A stretch of DNA of 64,000 nt from an uncultured Pirellulaceae bacterium (GCA_938084685.1 CALKGE010000001.1:682001-746000); one strand, 5' to 3'; positions 8,093 to 17,459 are shown, counted from the stretch's first letter. Program-made: numbers and translations. The notes: generated by a model from the letters alone, not told the origin.

Positions 8093-11000
8093 CTATTCAT
8101 TCGATACAGTTGTACCGGTCCTGAATGACTTGAATCGTTGTTGCAAGTGAGCTGGTAATCCTAAGAGTGCTCCGCCTCCAGAGACACCCTTTACGTCTGC
8201 CTGATTGGCTTTCGCCTGACGGGGCTGGAGGTTGGTTGGCGGGCGGAGTCCCAGTGATTTAAGCGTGTCATCGAGAGATCGCTTACCTGGTTGTGAGCTG
8301 TCCTGCTTCAGTTGCTCGTAACGGGATACCATTTCCCTCAGCTGCTCGGCCGTTATCCCCAGGTCCTCAAGCAGCTGGTCACTGGGGTTGTCCTGATGAT
8401 CCCGTAGATACTTCAATGCCAGATCCGTTGCCCGACGGGCATAATCTAATCGCGCCTGCTCAGTGTCATCAATTTCTTCCGGCAACCCTAACTCGTCAGT
8501 TGTCTTTGCATCCTGTTGACCTGTTCCGGGCTGAGGATTTGCCTGAGATCCACCAGAACTTTCGACATTACTGGGTGAACCTGTACCCTCTTCCGTTCCT
8601 GGGGTCTCGGTGGAATTTGTCCCATTGGCGTTGCCTGCCTCACCACTACCTGAGTTTCCTGTTTGGTTACCGTCAGTTTGACCGGGGCTGTCATTGCCAC
8701 CCTGGTCATCAACCTGCTCTCCCTGATTGACACCATTGCCAGCCCGTGGATCTTTCATCGGATCCTTTGTTTCGGTACCTTTGGTGTCTGGATTCGCCAT
8801 GATGTCATCGTTTTGTTGCGACGGATTGGCTGGGTCACCTGTTTTGGGTTTGCCGGACTCGTTCTGCGTATTCGCCTGGCCGTCCTCTTCACCCGTTGTG
8901 GGTTGTTGCTGTGGACTGTTCGGCGAACCTTCCTGGGTACCCTGGCTATTTTCGCGGTTATCGCTGCCGGTCATTGGGTCTGGCTGTGTTGGTTGCTCAT
9001 TCTTTTGCTGGTTACCTGCTTGCTGATCACGTAACCGGTCGAGCAGTTTTTCGAAGATATCACCGTCGTGCTGGTCATCCGGTTTAGAGCTGCCGTCGTT
9101 TAGCGGCTTGTTATCCGGATTATTGTCGTCTCCTTGCTCTCCTGTGGGATTACCTTCCACAGAGCCGTCATTGGGTTGTGGCCCCTGCTTGTCGTCGTTG
9201 TTGTTCTGAGGCTGTCCGGTATTGTCGCCAGAGGTATCGGCCGAGTTGTTCTCGGTTGCTTCACCAGTACCACTGTTTCCGGAAGCCATTCCATCGGCCG
9301 AGTTCGAATCCTCGTCGCCGGAGGTCTCCTCCGAATTGCCATCGTTTGAATCGCTGGGATCCCCTCCTTGGTTAGCCGGAGTATTATCTCCGGTTTTATT
9401 GTCGGGATCATCCGCAGCTTCTCCTTGACCGCCAGAACCTCCATTTTCCATGTCAGGATCAGCACCCTCTTCAGGTTTCTCGCTGGCTCCACCGGTCATT
9501 CCGTCTTCCGAGTTGTCGCCGTTCCCTTTATTTGGTGACATTCCGTCGTTATTGTCAGATCCCGCGGAATTATCGTCCATGTTCTCGGGGTCGTTAGGCG
9601 TTTCCGAGTTGTCGGACATATCATCCGAGGCTGCGGACTTGTCGTCTGTCGATTCCACCGGGTCGGAAATATGAAGAACCAGTAATTCGCTCTGAGTTCT
9701 ATTGGGATCAGGGTTGGACGAGGTTTTCCGGTTGTCGGCTGCTTCTCCAAAAATGGTCACCCGTGTACCAGGCTTTAAGTCATGGCGGGCCGGAGTAAAG
9801 TTTGTCGTAAAGTTGCGTTGGTTGTTTCCAGCATCCTGCTGGCCCTTTAACTCTGTTCGCGAGTCGTCGTGGTTTTGCCTGGAAACCACCATGCTCACCG
9901 ATGAAAGGTCAAAGTCCGGGTCATGAGCAGACCAGGCAAGTTGAATGGATTGATTGGCAGGTAGCTCCACTGGGCCGCGGCGCAGTTGTTGTGGTTCTGG
10001 TTGTGTGAATTCGATGACAGGGGGTAAATCGGCCAACGTCACAATAGAGTAGGGTATGGCGTGCTGACTGGATTCTCCTGCTTTCGATTTGAAATAAAGT
10101 TGATATCCGACATACACAGGTTTCTGATTACTATCGACTCGCAGTTCGAACTCGACATCACACTGCTGCTGGTTAACGCTCATGAGCCGTTTTTCAAAGT
10201 TCCCCTGGCTGGTTTGTAATTGAACCCAGGCTGTATCGATTTCAGCATTGGCCAGAGCTGAGACCTTGATGGTCGTACCTTCCAGTGCTTCCACGTGGAA
10301 TTGTTTTGCATTCACAGCCCTGGGAAGTTTGGTATATGTCGGGTACGTGTATTCCACCTGCGTGACCTGAATGGACGGAGCCGGTTTTACAGTGACATGG
10401 AATTTGGGACTCATCGCCATGCGACCATCCGGATCACCGGCTTCGATCCAGTAGTGGAAATCACGCTGCAGTCCATGTGGAGATTCTTCCAGCAAGTGCG
10501 TGTAGCTATGTTGTTTCCATTGCATTGGGAATCTGCTGATGCCTGTACTGCCATCAACGGACTCGGTAACCAGCGAGACCGGAGTTTCCTCGTCGGCACC
10601 ACTCAATTCGGCTGAAACTTCCAGCGTCGCACCATAGGTGATCGTGGCATCGCCCGGCTGAACCGACTCGACACGAATTTCGGACGGACGTTGGACATCA
10701 TCCCAGGGGATCAGAATACGGTGGAGTGTCTGCAAGGTGGGAGTTGGCATCACGGCAAAATAAATTGCTGTGACGGCCAAACAGCCAAGACTGGAATATC
10801 CCCATACCGAGGTTTTCGCCGAATCCACTCCGTCGTCCGAACGATCCTCTTCCAGATCCAGACAGGCTCGACGCGCCATCGATTTGGCGATGGAGGGATG
10901 AACGTGGCGTGAAGACCGAATCTGCCAGAAATTGGAGATGCTGTTCTTGATCTCTGGTGAAAGTTCTTCGATTTGTTGAGCGACAAACAGAGGGTTGATT

Positions 11001-11302
11001 CGTCCCTTGAGTGACCTCACGATCAGATAGACGCTGAGTGGCGGGAAGATGATGATCAGGAAGAGGAAATAGAACCAACGACCTGGCGTACCTAACGACC
11101 CATCCTGGATAATCAGATAGGCCCAGTGATCAATGGCAAAAGCAGACCACAGAAGCATGAGACCAAGCAAGGCTGTTTGACTGATAGTCAGCAGCAGGTC
11201 AAGCAGTTTCCAGCGACGGCAATTGGAATGCAACACCTCTGTAATCTGCCCGACTTCTGTCGACGAGGAAAGATCGTGTTGTGATAGGGAACCGGTGGCC
11301 AT
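8093..11302 (-). CDS. Giant membrane protein with long acidic Asn/Gly/Ser-rich region
   Basis: About 1069 residues; not assigned to a named family with confidence. The N-terminus has two hydrophobic helices (about 40-60 and 75-100), followed by a helical cytoplasmic-looking stretch and a third helix near 170. Beta-rich segments of Ig-like character follow, to about residue 540. Residues about 547-934 are of extreme low complexity, dominated by N, D, G, S, Q, T and E. The last 130 residues are an ordered helical domain (LDYARRATDLALKYLRDH). Layout and N-terminus recall DUF4175-type envelope proteins of planctomycetes. I chose ATG 11302 over an in-frame TTG at 11326. The role is probably in the envelope, but this is inference. 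Confidence 0.7.
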   Translation of the reverse strand: MATGSLSQHDLSSSTEVGQITEVLHSNCRRWKLLDLLLTISQTALLGLMLLWSAFAIDHWAYLIIQDGSLGTPGRWFYFLFLIIIFPPLSVYLIVRSLKGRINPLFVAQQIEELSPEIKNSISNFWQIRSSRHVHPSIAKSMARRACLDLEEDRSDDGVDSAKTSVWGYSSLGCLAVTAIYFAVMPTPTLQTLHRILIPWDDVQRPSEIRVESVQPGDATITYGATLEVSAELSGADEETPVSLVTESVDGSTGISRFPMQWKQHSYTHLLEESPHGLQRDFHYWIEAGDPDGRMAMSPKFHVTVKPAPSIQVTQVEYTYPTYTKLPRAVNAKQFHVEALEGTTIKVSALANAEIDTAWVQLQTSQGNFEKRLMSVNQQQCDVEFELRVDSNQKPVYVGYQLYFKSKAGESSQHAIPYSIVTLADLPPVIEFTQPEPQQLRRGPVELPANQSIQLAWSAHDPDFDLSSVSMVVSRQNHDDSRTELKGQQDAGNNQRNFTTNFTPARHDLKPGTRVTIFGEAADNRKTSSNPDPNRTQSELLVLHISDPVESTDDKSAASDDMSDNSETPNDPENMDDNSAGSDNNDGMSPNKGNGDNSEDGMTGGASEKPEEGADPDMENGGSGGQGEAADDPDNKTGDNTPANQGGDPSDSNDGNSEETSGDEDSNSADGMASGNSGTGEATENNSADTSGDNTGQPQNNNDDKQGPQPNDGSVEGNPTGEQGDDNNPDNKPLNDGSSKPDDQHDGDIFEKLLDRLRDQQAGNQQKNEQPTQPDPMTGSDNRENSQGTQEGSPNSPQQQPTTGEEDGQANTQNESGKPKTGDPANPSQQNDDIMANPDTKGTETKDPMKDPRAGNGVNQGEQVDDQGGNDSPGQTDGNQTGNSGSGEAGNANGTNSTETPGTEEGTGSPSNVESSGGSQANPQPGTGQQDAKTTDELGLPEEIDDTEQARLDYARRATDLALKYLRDHQDNPSDQLLEDLGITAEQLREMVSRYEQLKQDSSQPGKRSLDDTLKSLGLRPPTNLQPRQAKANQADVKGVSGGGALLGLPAHLQQRFKSFRTGTTVSNE

Positions 11303-11637
11303 GGAGTGTTCCAAAAAGTTCTTCAACTACTGCTATCTATTATAGACGTCCACTTCGCCTCAAAGTTCCACGGAATTTGGGAAGTTCCCGGACGCGTTAA
11401 CAACTCACAGAGGGGGAGTGGTTGTTGCTGGTAGTGCTATTACCCTGAATTCGTTAAGAGTCTACAGTAGAATGTTAGGAAATCACTACCTTAGATATAT
11501 CGGTTTGCGGGCAGGCAATTCTGCGAGCCAAATGTGACAATCGAAGGCTCGCCAGCCGTAAAAAAGACTAAAAAGCCGATTTTGTAGCGTCCAGAACGCT
11601 CGCTGTATCTGAATTTCAGATTGTCAGCAGATTCCAG
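11303..11637. other. Intergenic region between divergent genes
   Basis: About 335 bp that must hold promoters for the giant membrane-protein gene (minus) and the UxaA-family gene (plus). I see only an imperfect dyad near 11399-11431 (AACAACTC against GAGTGGTTGTT). I could not place a convincing -35/-10 pair, RNA gene or small ORF. Confidence 0.4.
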
Positions 11638-13227
11638 TTGAATTTACAACTCCCCGAAGAATTACCCGAGTACTTGACTGTGTCAGAAAAAGTAGACTTT
11701 ATTTACCTCGACGGAAACGACAACATTTGCGTAGCGACCAGAAATCTTCCCAAAGGGACGAGTCTCGAGGTCGACGGACATCGCTTTGAGCTTCAGGAAG
11801 ATATTCGCCTCGGCCATAAGATCGCGATACGCGAAATTGACTCGGAGTTACCTGTCTTCAAGTACGGTCAGCCAATTGGACTGACGACATCGCGTGTGAC
11901 ACCGGGCGAGTGGGTTCACGTTCATAATGTGAAACATGTTGCTCCGGAAACCGATTACGAAAAAGCAACGAATCATCCCGAGCCACTACCGCCAATTACT
12001 GACCGGACCTTTATGGGGTATAAGCGTCCCAATAATACGTCAGGTACCAGAAACTATATTGGTGTTCTTTCGTCAGTAAATTGCTCAGCATCTGTTGCCA
12101 AGTATATCGCCAGGCATTTCGATCAAAGTATTCTCAAAGATTACCCGAATGTGGATGGGATTGTTCCCTTCGTGCATGGCGAAGGATGCGGCATGCAATT
12201 TGGTGGCATTAAGCATGAAATGCTGAACCGTGTACTGGGAGGGATCGCCAGACATCCAAATATTGGTGGTTACCTGATCGTGGGGCTTGGTTGTGAGCAG
12301 AGTACGATTGGGTATCTGGTGGAAAGCCAGCGGTTGGTGCAGATTGATGGTGTCGGAGATTCAGGGACTCAATCACCACCGGTGTTGAGTATGCAGGATC
12401 ATGGTGGCACGATGGCAACCGTGGAATTGGGGATTCAGCAGATTGCCAAGTTATTGCCTGCAGCCAACGATGTAAAGCGCGAACCGATTCCTGTGAGTGA
12501 ACTGATGGTTGGACTTGAGTGTGGCGGTTCGGATGGAAATTCTGGTGTTACCGCCAATCCTGCTGTAGGGGTTGCCAGTGATTTACTTGTCGCCAGTGGT
12601 GCGACCGCGATGCTGTCAGAAATGCCTGAAGTTTACGGTGCTGAACACCTGCTTACCGCTCGGTCGCGTTCGGTTGAAGTTGCTGACAAACTGTTGGAGC
12701 GAATCCGCTGGTGGGAATGGTATGCCGGTATCTGGGGCGAGTCGATCAACAATAATCCTTCGGCCGGTAATAAAGAAGGAGGTTTGACGACGATTGCAGA
12801 GAAGTCGCTGGGCGCAGTTGCCAAGGGAGGTTCTACGGTCCTGGAGGCGGTTTATGAATATGCCGAGCAGGTTGATAAGCGTGGATTTGTATTGATGGAT
12901 ACGCCGGGGTTTGATCCTCCGAGTGTAACCGGGATGGTCGCTGGGGGAGCCAATGTCGTTGTCTTTACCACAGGTCGTGGAAGCTGCTTTGGTTGTAAGC
13001 CCACACCTTCGATCAAGGTGGCTACGAATACGCCGATGTACGAACGGATGATTGATGACATGGATATCAATGCTGGTACCGTGCTTACCGGCAAGACCGT
13101 TCAGCAATTGGGCCGCGATATCTACGAAGAGATCATCGAAGTTGCCAGCGGCAAACAAACCAAAAGTGAGATTCACGGTATTGGTGACGAAGAGTTTGTT
13201 CCCTGGACGCTGGGAGCTCAGCTTTAA
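11638..13227 (+). CDS. UxaA-family altronate/galactarate dehydratase-like protein
   Basis: About 529 residues. The N-terminal 100 residues form the small SAF-like domain of UxaA/GarD dehydratases (about 15-95). The large domain carries family motifs GCGMQFGG, GLGCEQSTIGY, GLECGGSDGNSG, DTPGFDPPSVTGM and GRGSCFGCKPTPSIK. These Fe-dependent enzymes dehydrate sugar acids to 2-keto-3-deoxy acids. The start is uncertain: no ATG exists at the N-terminus. TTG 11638 is used here; TTG or GTG 12-14 codons on are alternatives. It precedes lpxK by 31 nt but has no metabolic link with it. It could supply the dehydratase missing from the sugar cluster at 49-56 kb; that is inference. Confidence 0.87.
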   Translation: MNLQLPEELPEYLTVSEKVDFIYLDGNDNICVATRNLPKGTSLEVDGHRFELQEDIRLGHKIAIREIDSELPVFKYGQPIGLTTSRVTPGEWVHVHNVKHVAPETDYEKATNHPEPLPPITDRTFMGYKRPNNTSGTRNYIGVLSSVNCSASVAKYIARHFDQSILKDYPNVDGIVPFVHGEGCGMQFGGIKHEMLNRVLGGIARHPNIGGYLIVGLGCEQSTIGYLVESQRLVQIDGVGDSGTQSPPVLSMQDHGGTMATVELGIQQIAKLLPAANDVKREPIPVSELMVGLECGGSDGNSGVTANPAVGVASDLLVASGATAMLSEMPEVYGAEHLLTARSRSVEVADKLLERIRWWEWYAGIWGESINNNPSAGNKEGGLTTIAEKSLGAVAKGGSTVLEAVYEYAEQVDKRGFVLMDTPGFDPPSVTGMVAGGANVVVFTTGRGSCFGCKPTPSIKVATNTPMYERMIDDMDINAGTVLTGKTVQQLGRDIYEEIIEVASGKQTKSEIHGIGDEEFVPWTLGAQL

Positions 13228-13258
13228 TACACAATCGTTACCTATCGGGAGCCATTGA

Positions 13259-14326
13259 GTGCGAACGATGCAGTCTGCCTATCTCAAGATTATCAACGGG
13301 AGCTTCAGGTCTCCTTGCGTCTGGTTGGCATTGCCGCTGCTATGGGCGCTTTCCATTCCATATCGGCTGGTCGTCGCCTGGAAAAATCGCCGCTTTGATC
13401 AGGGAAGGATGACAACGCGAGTCGGTGTACCGGTTGTCAGTATTGGTAATTTAACGACCGGCGGGACAGGGAAGACTCCGATGGTCCGTTACGTGGCACG
13501 TTGGTTACGTGACTGTGGTGTGCGAGTTACTTTGTTGAGCCGTGGTTATAAGGCTGAGCAGGGGAATCTCAATGATGAGGCTCTGGAACTGGAACGTCGG
13601 TTACCGGATGTGCCTCATTTGCAAAACGCAAGTCGAGTGGAATCGGCTGGAGTGGCGATCGAAGAGTTTGCGGCGCAGGTGCTGCTGCTGGACGATGGTT
13701 TCCAGCATCGGTACCTGGAACGCGATTTGGATATTGTTCTGATTGATGCCACTTGTCCGTTCGGGTATGGTCGCTTGCTGCCTGCTGGATTACTGCGAGA
13801 ACCACTTTCCTCGTTGCGGCGAGCTGGTTTGGTGATTATTACTCGGGTGGATCAAGTCCATTCGAGTGAAGTGGATCAGATCCGGCAAACAATAAAGAAA
13901 CACAATGCCACTGTACCGATCGTTGAATTTACTCACCATATCGAAGGCTTTGAAAACTATTCAGGGGAGGTTCTGGACGCCTCCGCATTGGCAACCACTC
14001 GGGTAATCGCCTTTTCCGGGATTGGAAATCCCACGGCATTTGAAACGCTGTTGAAGGCTCAGGGAGTCGATGTCGCCGATCATCTGAAATTTGAAGATCA
14101 TCATCATTTTGATCGGGAGGATGTACGGCAGATTACTGCGAGAGCAGATGAACTATCGGCCGACAGCATCGTTTGTACGATGAAAGATCTGGTAAAAATA
14201 CAAGTGGACCGATTGGGTGACAAACCTTTATGGGCGCTGTCGGTGGGGATGGAACCATTTTCTGGTGAGGAAATGTTGGTTCAACAGTTAGGCCGAGTTG
14301 TAAATCTGGTTGAGTTGGATGAGTAA
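13259..14326 (+). CDS. lpxK: Tetraacyldisaccharide 4'-kinase
   Basis: 355 residues. LpxK phosphorylates the 4' position of the tetraacyldisaccharide precursor of lipid A, at the inner membrane. An N-terminal hydrophobic helix is followed by the motif SIGNLTTGGTGKTP (P-loop, about 60-73), then LLSRGYK, LLLDDGFQHRYLERDLDI and FGYGRLLPAGLLREP, all typical of LpxK. A GGGAG site at 13247-13251 sits 7 nt before GTG 13259, so GTG is preferred to ATG 13268. The end overlaps the next gene by 8 nt. Its presence supports a lipid A-bearing outer membrane. Confidence 0.95.
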   Translation: MRTMQSAYLKIINGSFRSPCVWLALPLLWALSIPYRLVVAWKNRRFDQGRMTTRVGVPVVSIGNLTTGGTGKTPMVRYVARWLRDCGVRVTLLSRGYKAEQGNLNDEALELERRLPDVPHLQNASRVESAGVAIEEFAAQVLLLDDGFQHRYLERDLDIVLIDATCPFGYGRLLPAGLLREPLSSLRRAGLVIITRVDQVHSSEVDQIRQTIKKHNATVPIVEFTHHIEGFENYSGEVLDASALATTRVIAFSGIGNPTAFETLLKAQGVDVADHLKFEDHHHFDREDVRQITARADELSADSIVCTMKDLVKIQVDRLGDKPLWALSVGMEPFSGEEMLVQQLGRVVNLVELDE

Positions 14327-15071
14327 ACGAACTGAGACAGTGATTATTGTGGGAGCCACTTCTGACATTGCATGTGCTACTGCTCGTGCATTGGCCACGC
14401 AATACAATCTGATTCTTGCCGGCAGAAATAGTGAAGTACTCAAGGCGATTGCCCAGGATATCATGGTGCGGACTGATTGTGTCGTCTCTACCTTGCCGTT
14501 TGAAGCATTGAATACAGAAGATCATGCCGAGTTGGTTGCGTCCTGTTTTGAGCAGGCAGATAGCATTGCCGGCGCGGTAGTCTGTCACGGCTTTTTGCCA
14601 GACCAGGTACAAGCTCAACGTGACTGGGAACTGGCCAGGAAAACGCTGGACGTTAACTTTACTTCCTGCGTGTCAGTTCTGGAACCATTGATGGCTCGGT
14701 TGGAAACGCAGGGCCGTGGTTTTATCGCGGTGATCTCCTCGGTAGCAGGTGATCGGGGACGTCAAAGTAATTACTTGTACGGAGCGGCCAAGGGGGGACT
14801 TTCCGTCTATCTCCAGGGTCTGCGAAACCGGGGTGCTCATTCTGGTGTTCATGTGTTGACGGTGAAACCTGGATTTGTGGCAACCGCCATGACGCTCGGG
14901 TTGGTGAATCCCAACAGTTTCCTGGTGGCTCAGCCTCAGCAGGTTGCTCGTGATATTGTTCGAGGAATCAGAAGACGCCGGAACGTTGTTTATTCACGTT
15001 GGTTCTGGCGGATCATTATGCTGATTATTCGTACGATCCCGGAATGTATTTTCAAGCGATTGAGACTCTGA
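14319..15071 (+). CDS. Short-chain dehydrogenase/reductase (DprE2-like)
   Basis: 250 residues. It is an NAD(P)-dependent SDR. The nucleotide motif is VGATSDIACATARALA at the N-terminus, the catalytic Ser lies in VISSVAGDRGRQSN and the Tyr-x3-Lys in YGAAKGG. The GDRGRQSN and VKPGFVATAMT stretches resemble the DprE2-type reductases acting on lipid-linked sugars, so a role in cell-surface glycan synthesis beside lpxK is plausible. The C-terminus has a hydrophobic, basic stretch that may touch the membrane. ATG 14319 overlaps the lpxK stop by 8 nt, which suggests translational coupling. The substrate is not established. Confidence 0.85.
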   Translation: MSKRTETVIIVGATSDIACATARALATQYNLILAGRNSEVLKAIAQDIMVRTDCVVSTLPFEALNTEDHAELVASCFEQADSIAGAVVCHGFLPDQVQAQRDWELARKTLDVNFTSCVSVLEPLMARLETQGRGFIAVISSVAGDRGRQSNYLYGAAKGGLSVYLQGLRNRGAHSGVHVLTVKPGFVATAMTLGLVNPNSFLVAQPQQVARDIVRGIRRRRNVVYSRWFWRIIMLIIRTIPECIFKRLRL

Positions 15072-15117
15072 AGCCAAACCTATCGCCAGAGTTTGGTACG
15101 CGTTTTATAATGACCCT

Positions 15118-16227
15118 ATGTCCGACCAAATAGAGCCAGCAGAAATACGATCTCCCGATGATCCAGCTTTAGTAGATCTGTGCGATCAGTTGAGAGAACT
15201 GTCCGCGGCTCTGGATTTTCAGGACGCTCAGAGTAACTTCCCCTGGCCTCAGCAGCAGCTGGACCTGTGTGCCCGTTATGGTGTCTTTCGCTGGTTTCTT
15301 GACAGTCAGTACGGTGGGTTCGGTTGGAGTGACCATGATGTGACACTCGGCTACCTGGCACTCAGCGCCGCCTGTCAGACGACGACGTTTGTGATTACAC
15401 AAAGGACAGGAGCCTGTCGACGGATTGCGCTGAGTGGTAATGACTTTGCACGTGATCAGTTGATCCCGAATTTGCTCGACGGTACTCAGTTTTCCACGGT
15501 GGGGATTTCTCATCTGACGACCAGCCACCGTCATTTGGACAAGCCGGTATTACAGGCCGAGGAGACAGATGCCGGATTCGTACTCAACGGATTCATTCCC
15601 TGGGTGACAGGGGGTGTCCATGCAGACACAATCGTCACAGGTGCTCAATTGGAGGATGGTCGGCAGATCCTGATTATTGTTCCCACGGATTCAGCTGGCG
15701 TACGGGCAGAACGCCCAGCTGATCTGGTTGCCTTGTCGGCAAGTCACACCGGTAAAGTCGTATTGGAAAATGTTCAGGTTGATCGCCAATGGCTGCTGGC
15801 TGGACCTGTTGAAAATGTGATGACTTCTGGGATTGGTGCTAAACCAGGTGGACTGCAAACGTCGACGCTGGCAATTGGTTTGGCCGCTGCCGCTGTGGAC
15901 TTTATCTTTTCTGAAAGTGAAAAGCGATCGGAGTTGGTTCGTCCCGCCAAGGCATTGCGTGACGAGCTGGAAATGTTGAAGGATTGGTTATTGCAGTCTG
16001 CATTGGGTAAGGAAGCCTGTGGCACAGAAGAGTTACGTCGACGTTGTAACAGTCTCGTACTGAGATCCACTCAGGCCGCATTATCGGCGGCCAAGGGGTT
16101 GGGTTTTATTACCGGACATCCGGTTGGGCGATGGTGTCGTGAAGCCCTGTTTTTCATGGTGTGGAGTTGTCCTCAACCGGTCGCTAATGCTCAACTGTGC
16201 CAGTTGGCAGGTATCGCAACGGAGTAA
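15118..16227 (+). CDS. Acyl-CoA dehydrogenase-like flavoprotein
   Basis: 369 residues. It has the three-part acyl-CoA dehydrogenase layout: N-terminal helices (GVFRWFLDSQYGGFGWS), a central beta domain (TVGISHLTTSHRHLDKPVL, FVLNGFIPWVTGG) and a C-terminal helical domain (AALSAAKGLGFITGH). The usual C-terminal catalytic glutamate motif (YEG/T-type) is not visible; the corresponding region reads FFMVWSCPQPVANAQ. The chain is also shorter than typical family members. It may therefore not be a classical beta-oxidation enzyme. It starts 46 nt after the SDR and ends 3 nt before cysC, so these genes are likely co-transcribed. Confidence 0.82.
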   Translation: MSDQIEPAEIRSPDDPALVDLCDQLRELSAALDFQDAQSNFPWPQQQLDLCARYGVFRWFLDSQYGGFGWSDHDVTLGYLALSAACQTTTFVITQRTGACRRIALSGNDFARDQLIPNLLDGTQFSTVGISHLTTSHRHLDKPVLQAEETDAGFVLNGFIPWVTGGVHADTIVTGAQLEDGRQILIIVPTDSAGVRAERPADLVALSASHTGKVVLENVQVDRQWLLAGPVENVMTSGIGAKPGGLQTSTLAIGLAAAAVDFIFSESEKRSELVRPAKALRDELEMLKDWLLQSALGKEACGTEELRRRCNSLVLRSTQAALSAAKGLGFITGHPVGRWCREALFFMVWSCPQPVANAQLCQLAGIATE

Positions 16228-16230
16228 GTA

Positions 16231-16890
16231 ATGGAAGAGACACATATCACCTGGCACGATCATGCCATCACCCGCGAGCAGCGCGAGCGTCTCAACGGGC
16301 ATCGAGGGTGCGTGGTCTGGTTTACTGGTTTGAGTGGTTGTGGCAAGAGTACGGTCGCCAATGTCGTGGACCGTAAATTGCACGAGCGAGGTGTACATAC
16401 TTTTGTGCTGGATGGTGATAACGTTCGACATGGACTTAATGCCAGCCCGCAGATGCTGGCACCACTTGGTGAAGCGTATGCTCAACGATTTGGACTTGGT
16501 TTTTCAGCTGATGATCGAAAAGAAAATATACGTCGAGTGGGTGCTGTGACCGAATTATTTGCGGCGGCCGGGCTCGTCACGCTGGTTGCCTTTGTGAGTC
16601 CCTATCGGGAAGACAGAGCAAGTGTTCGCGAGCGTGTAGAAGCTTTACGTGAGGGTGACTTTGTGGAAGTGTTTGTCGATGCTCCACTGGAAGTTTGTGA
16701 ATCACGGGACCCTAAGGGCCTTTATAAAAAAGCTCGTGCCGGAGAGATTCAAGGCATGACGGGAATAGATGCCCCTTACGAGTTCCCGGAATCTCCAGAG
16801 GTGCATCTTCAGTCAGGGAAACAAACTCCGGACGTCCTGGCTGATCAGGTAATCGATTATCTGGTTTCCGCCGGAATTGTCTCGAGGTAG
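16231..16890 (+). CDS. cysC: Adenylyl-sulfate kinase
   Basis: 219 residues. It phosphorylates adenosine 5'-phosphosulfate to PAPS, the donor for sulfate assimilation and sulfotransfer. A P-loop GLSGCGKST lies at about 34-42, then [58 protein letters not shown] and [10 protein letters not shown], all diagnostic. A short insert ([15 protein letters not shown]) after HGLN is unusual. No cysD or cysN is near, so it may serve sulfation as well as assimilation. It starts 3 nt after the acyl-CoA dehydrogenase-like gene. Confidence 0.95.
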   Translation: MEETHITWHDHAITREQRERLNGHRGCVVWFTGLSGCGKSTVANVVDRKLHERGVHTFVLDGDNVRHGLNASPQMLAPLGEAYAQRFGLGFSADDRKENIRRVGAVTELFAAAGLVTLVAFVSPYREDRASVRERVEALREGDFVEVFVDAPLEVCESRDPKGLYKKARAGEIQGMTGIDAPYEFPESPEVHLQSGKQTPDVLADQVIDYLVSAGIVSR

Positions 16891-16956
16891 AGAACGAGCA
16901 CTCCCGAGTGGGAATGTTCAAATTTTAACTTTAATAAGATGAGGTAAATCGAATCC

Positions 16957-17424
16957 ATGGCCATAACTGTTGGTGATGCTGCTCCGGCATTCAGCCTGTC
17001 TGACCAGGAGGGTAACCAGATTACTCTTGATAGCCTGCTGGGCAAATCTGTTGTACTTTACTTCTACCCAAAGGATGATACGCCTGGCTGAACGAAACAG
17101 GCTCAGGGGTTCCGTGATTTGAACCCGCAATTCGAAGCATTAAATACGTTGGTCATCGGAGTAAGTCCGGATGATGCCCAGTCGCATCGTGACTTCATCT
17201 GTAAATATGACCTGCCATTTACGCTGTTGTGTGATGAGCACAAGGAGGTCTTGCAAGCTTACGAGGCCTGGGGTGAAAAGGTGCGGTTTGGAAAGAAAGC
17301 GATGGGTGTCATTCGCTCGACCGTACTAATCGATGGTGAGGGGATGGTGAAACAGCATTGGAAAACGGTTTCTGATGCCGGAGCCCATCCGCAGCAGGTG
17401 CTGGAGGCGCTTGCTGCCAGTTAA
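16957..17424 (+). CDS. bcp: Bcp-type peroxiredoxin with in-frame UGA (probable selenoprotein)
   Basis: 155 residues if the TGA at 17089-17091 (codon 45) is read through. The protein reduces peroxides. The frame gives GDAAPAFSLSDQEGN, then YFYPKDDTPG, then the TGA, then TKQAQGFRD. The TGA thus replaces the peroxidatic cysteine of the TPGC motif, at the same number (45) as in E. coli Bcp. Position 50, the E. coli resolving Cys, is Gln here; Cys82 and Cys92 remain as possible resolving residues. Homology is continuous on both sides with no frameshift. A hairpin at 17107-17126 fits a bacterial SECIS. The GAGG at 16941 lies 12 nt before ATG. The alternative, a pseudogene or a read error, is less likely. 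Confidence 0.88.
17089..17126 (+). promoter_or_regulatory. UGA codon and bacterial SECIS-like hairpin in bcp
   Basis: TGA at 17089-17091 is followed 21 nt later by the loop of a perfect 6-bp stem, GGGTTC (17107-17112) and GAACCC (17121-17126), with an 8-nt loop CGTGATTT. Bacterial SECIS elements bound by SelB are stem-loops just downstream of UGA with a G among the first loop bases. Both conditions are met. Confidence 0.78.
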
Positions 17425-17429
17425 CCAAT

Positions 17430-17459
17430 CTGCCTGTTTTGTGTGATAGAATCAGGCAG
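17430..17459 (+). terminator. Possible weak terminator hairpin after bcp
   Basis: A perfect 7-bp dyad, CTGCCTG and CAGGCAG, with a 16-nt loop, begins 5 nt after the bcp stop. The T-run (GTTTTTG) comes only about 14 nt after the stem, so termination would be imperfect. Confidence 0.35.

Noticed and set aside
8663-9492. Several open frames antisense to the giant membrane-protein gene
   Set aside because: They mirror a low-complexity region; composition is an artefact of the repeated codons and no ribosome site is present.
12616-13176. 186-residue minus-strand frame inside the UxaA-family gene
   Set aside because: No family resemblance; the plus-strand frame is clearly the real gene.
17089-17091. 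In-frame TGA in bcp as evidence of a pseudogene or altered genetic code
   Set aside because: The rest of the frame is intact, the TGA replaces exactly the catalytic Cys, a second gene shows the same, and UGA ends other genes here (15069-15071), so the code is standard.
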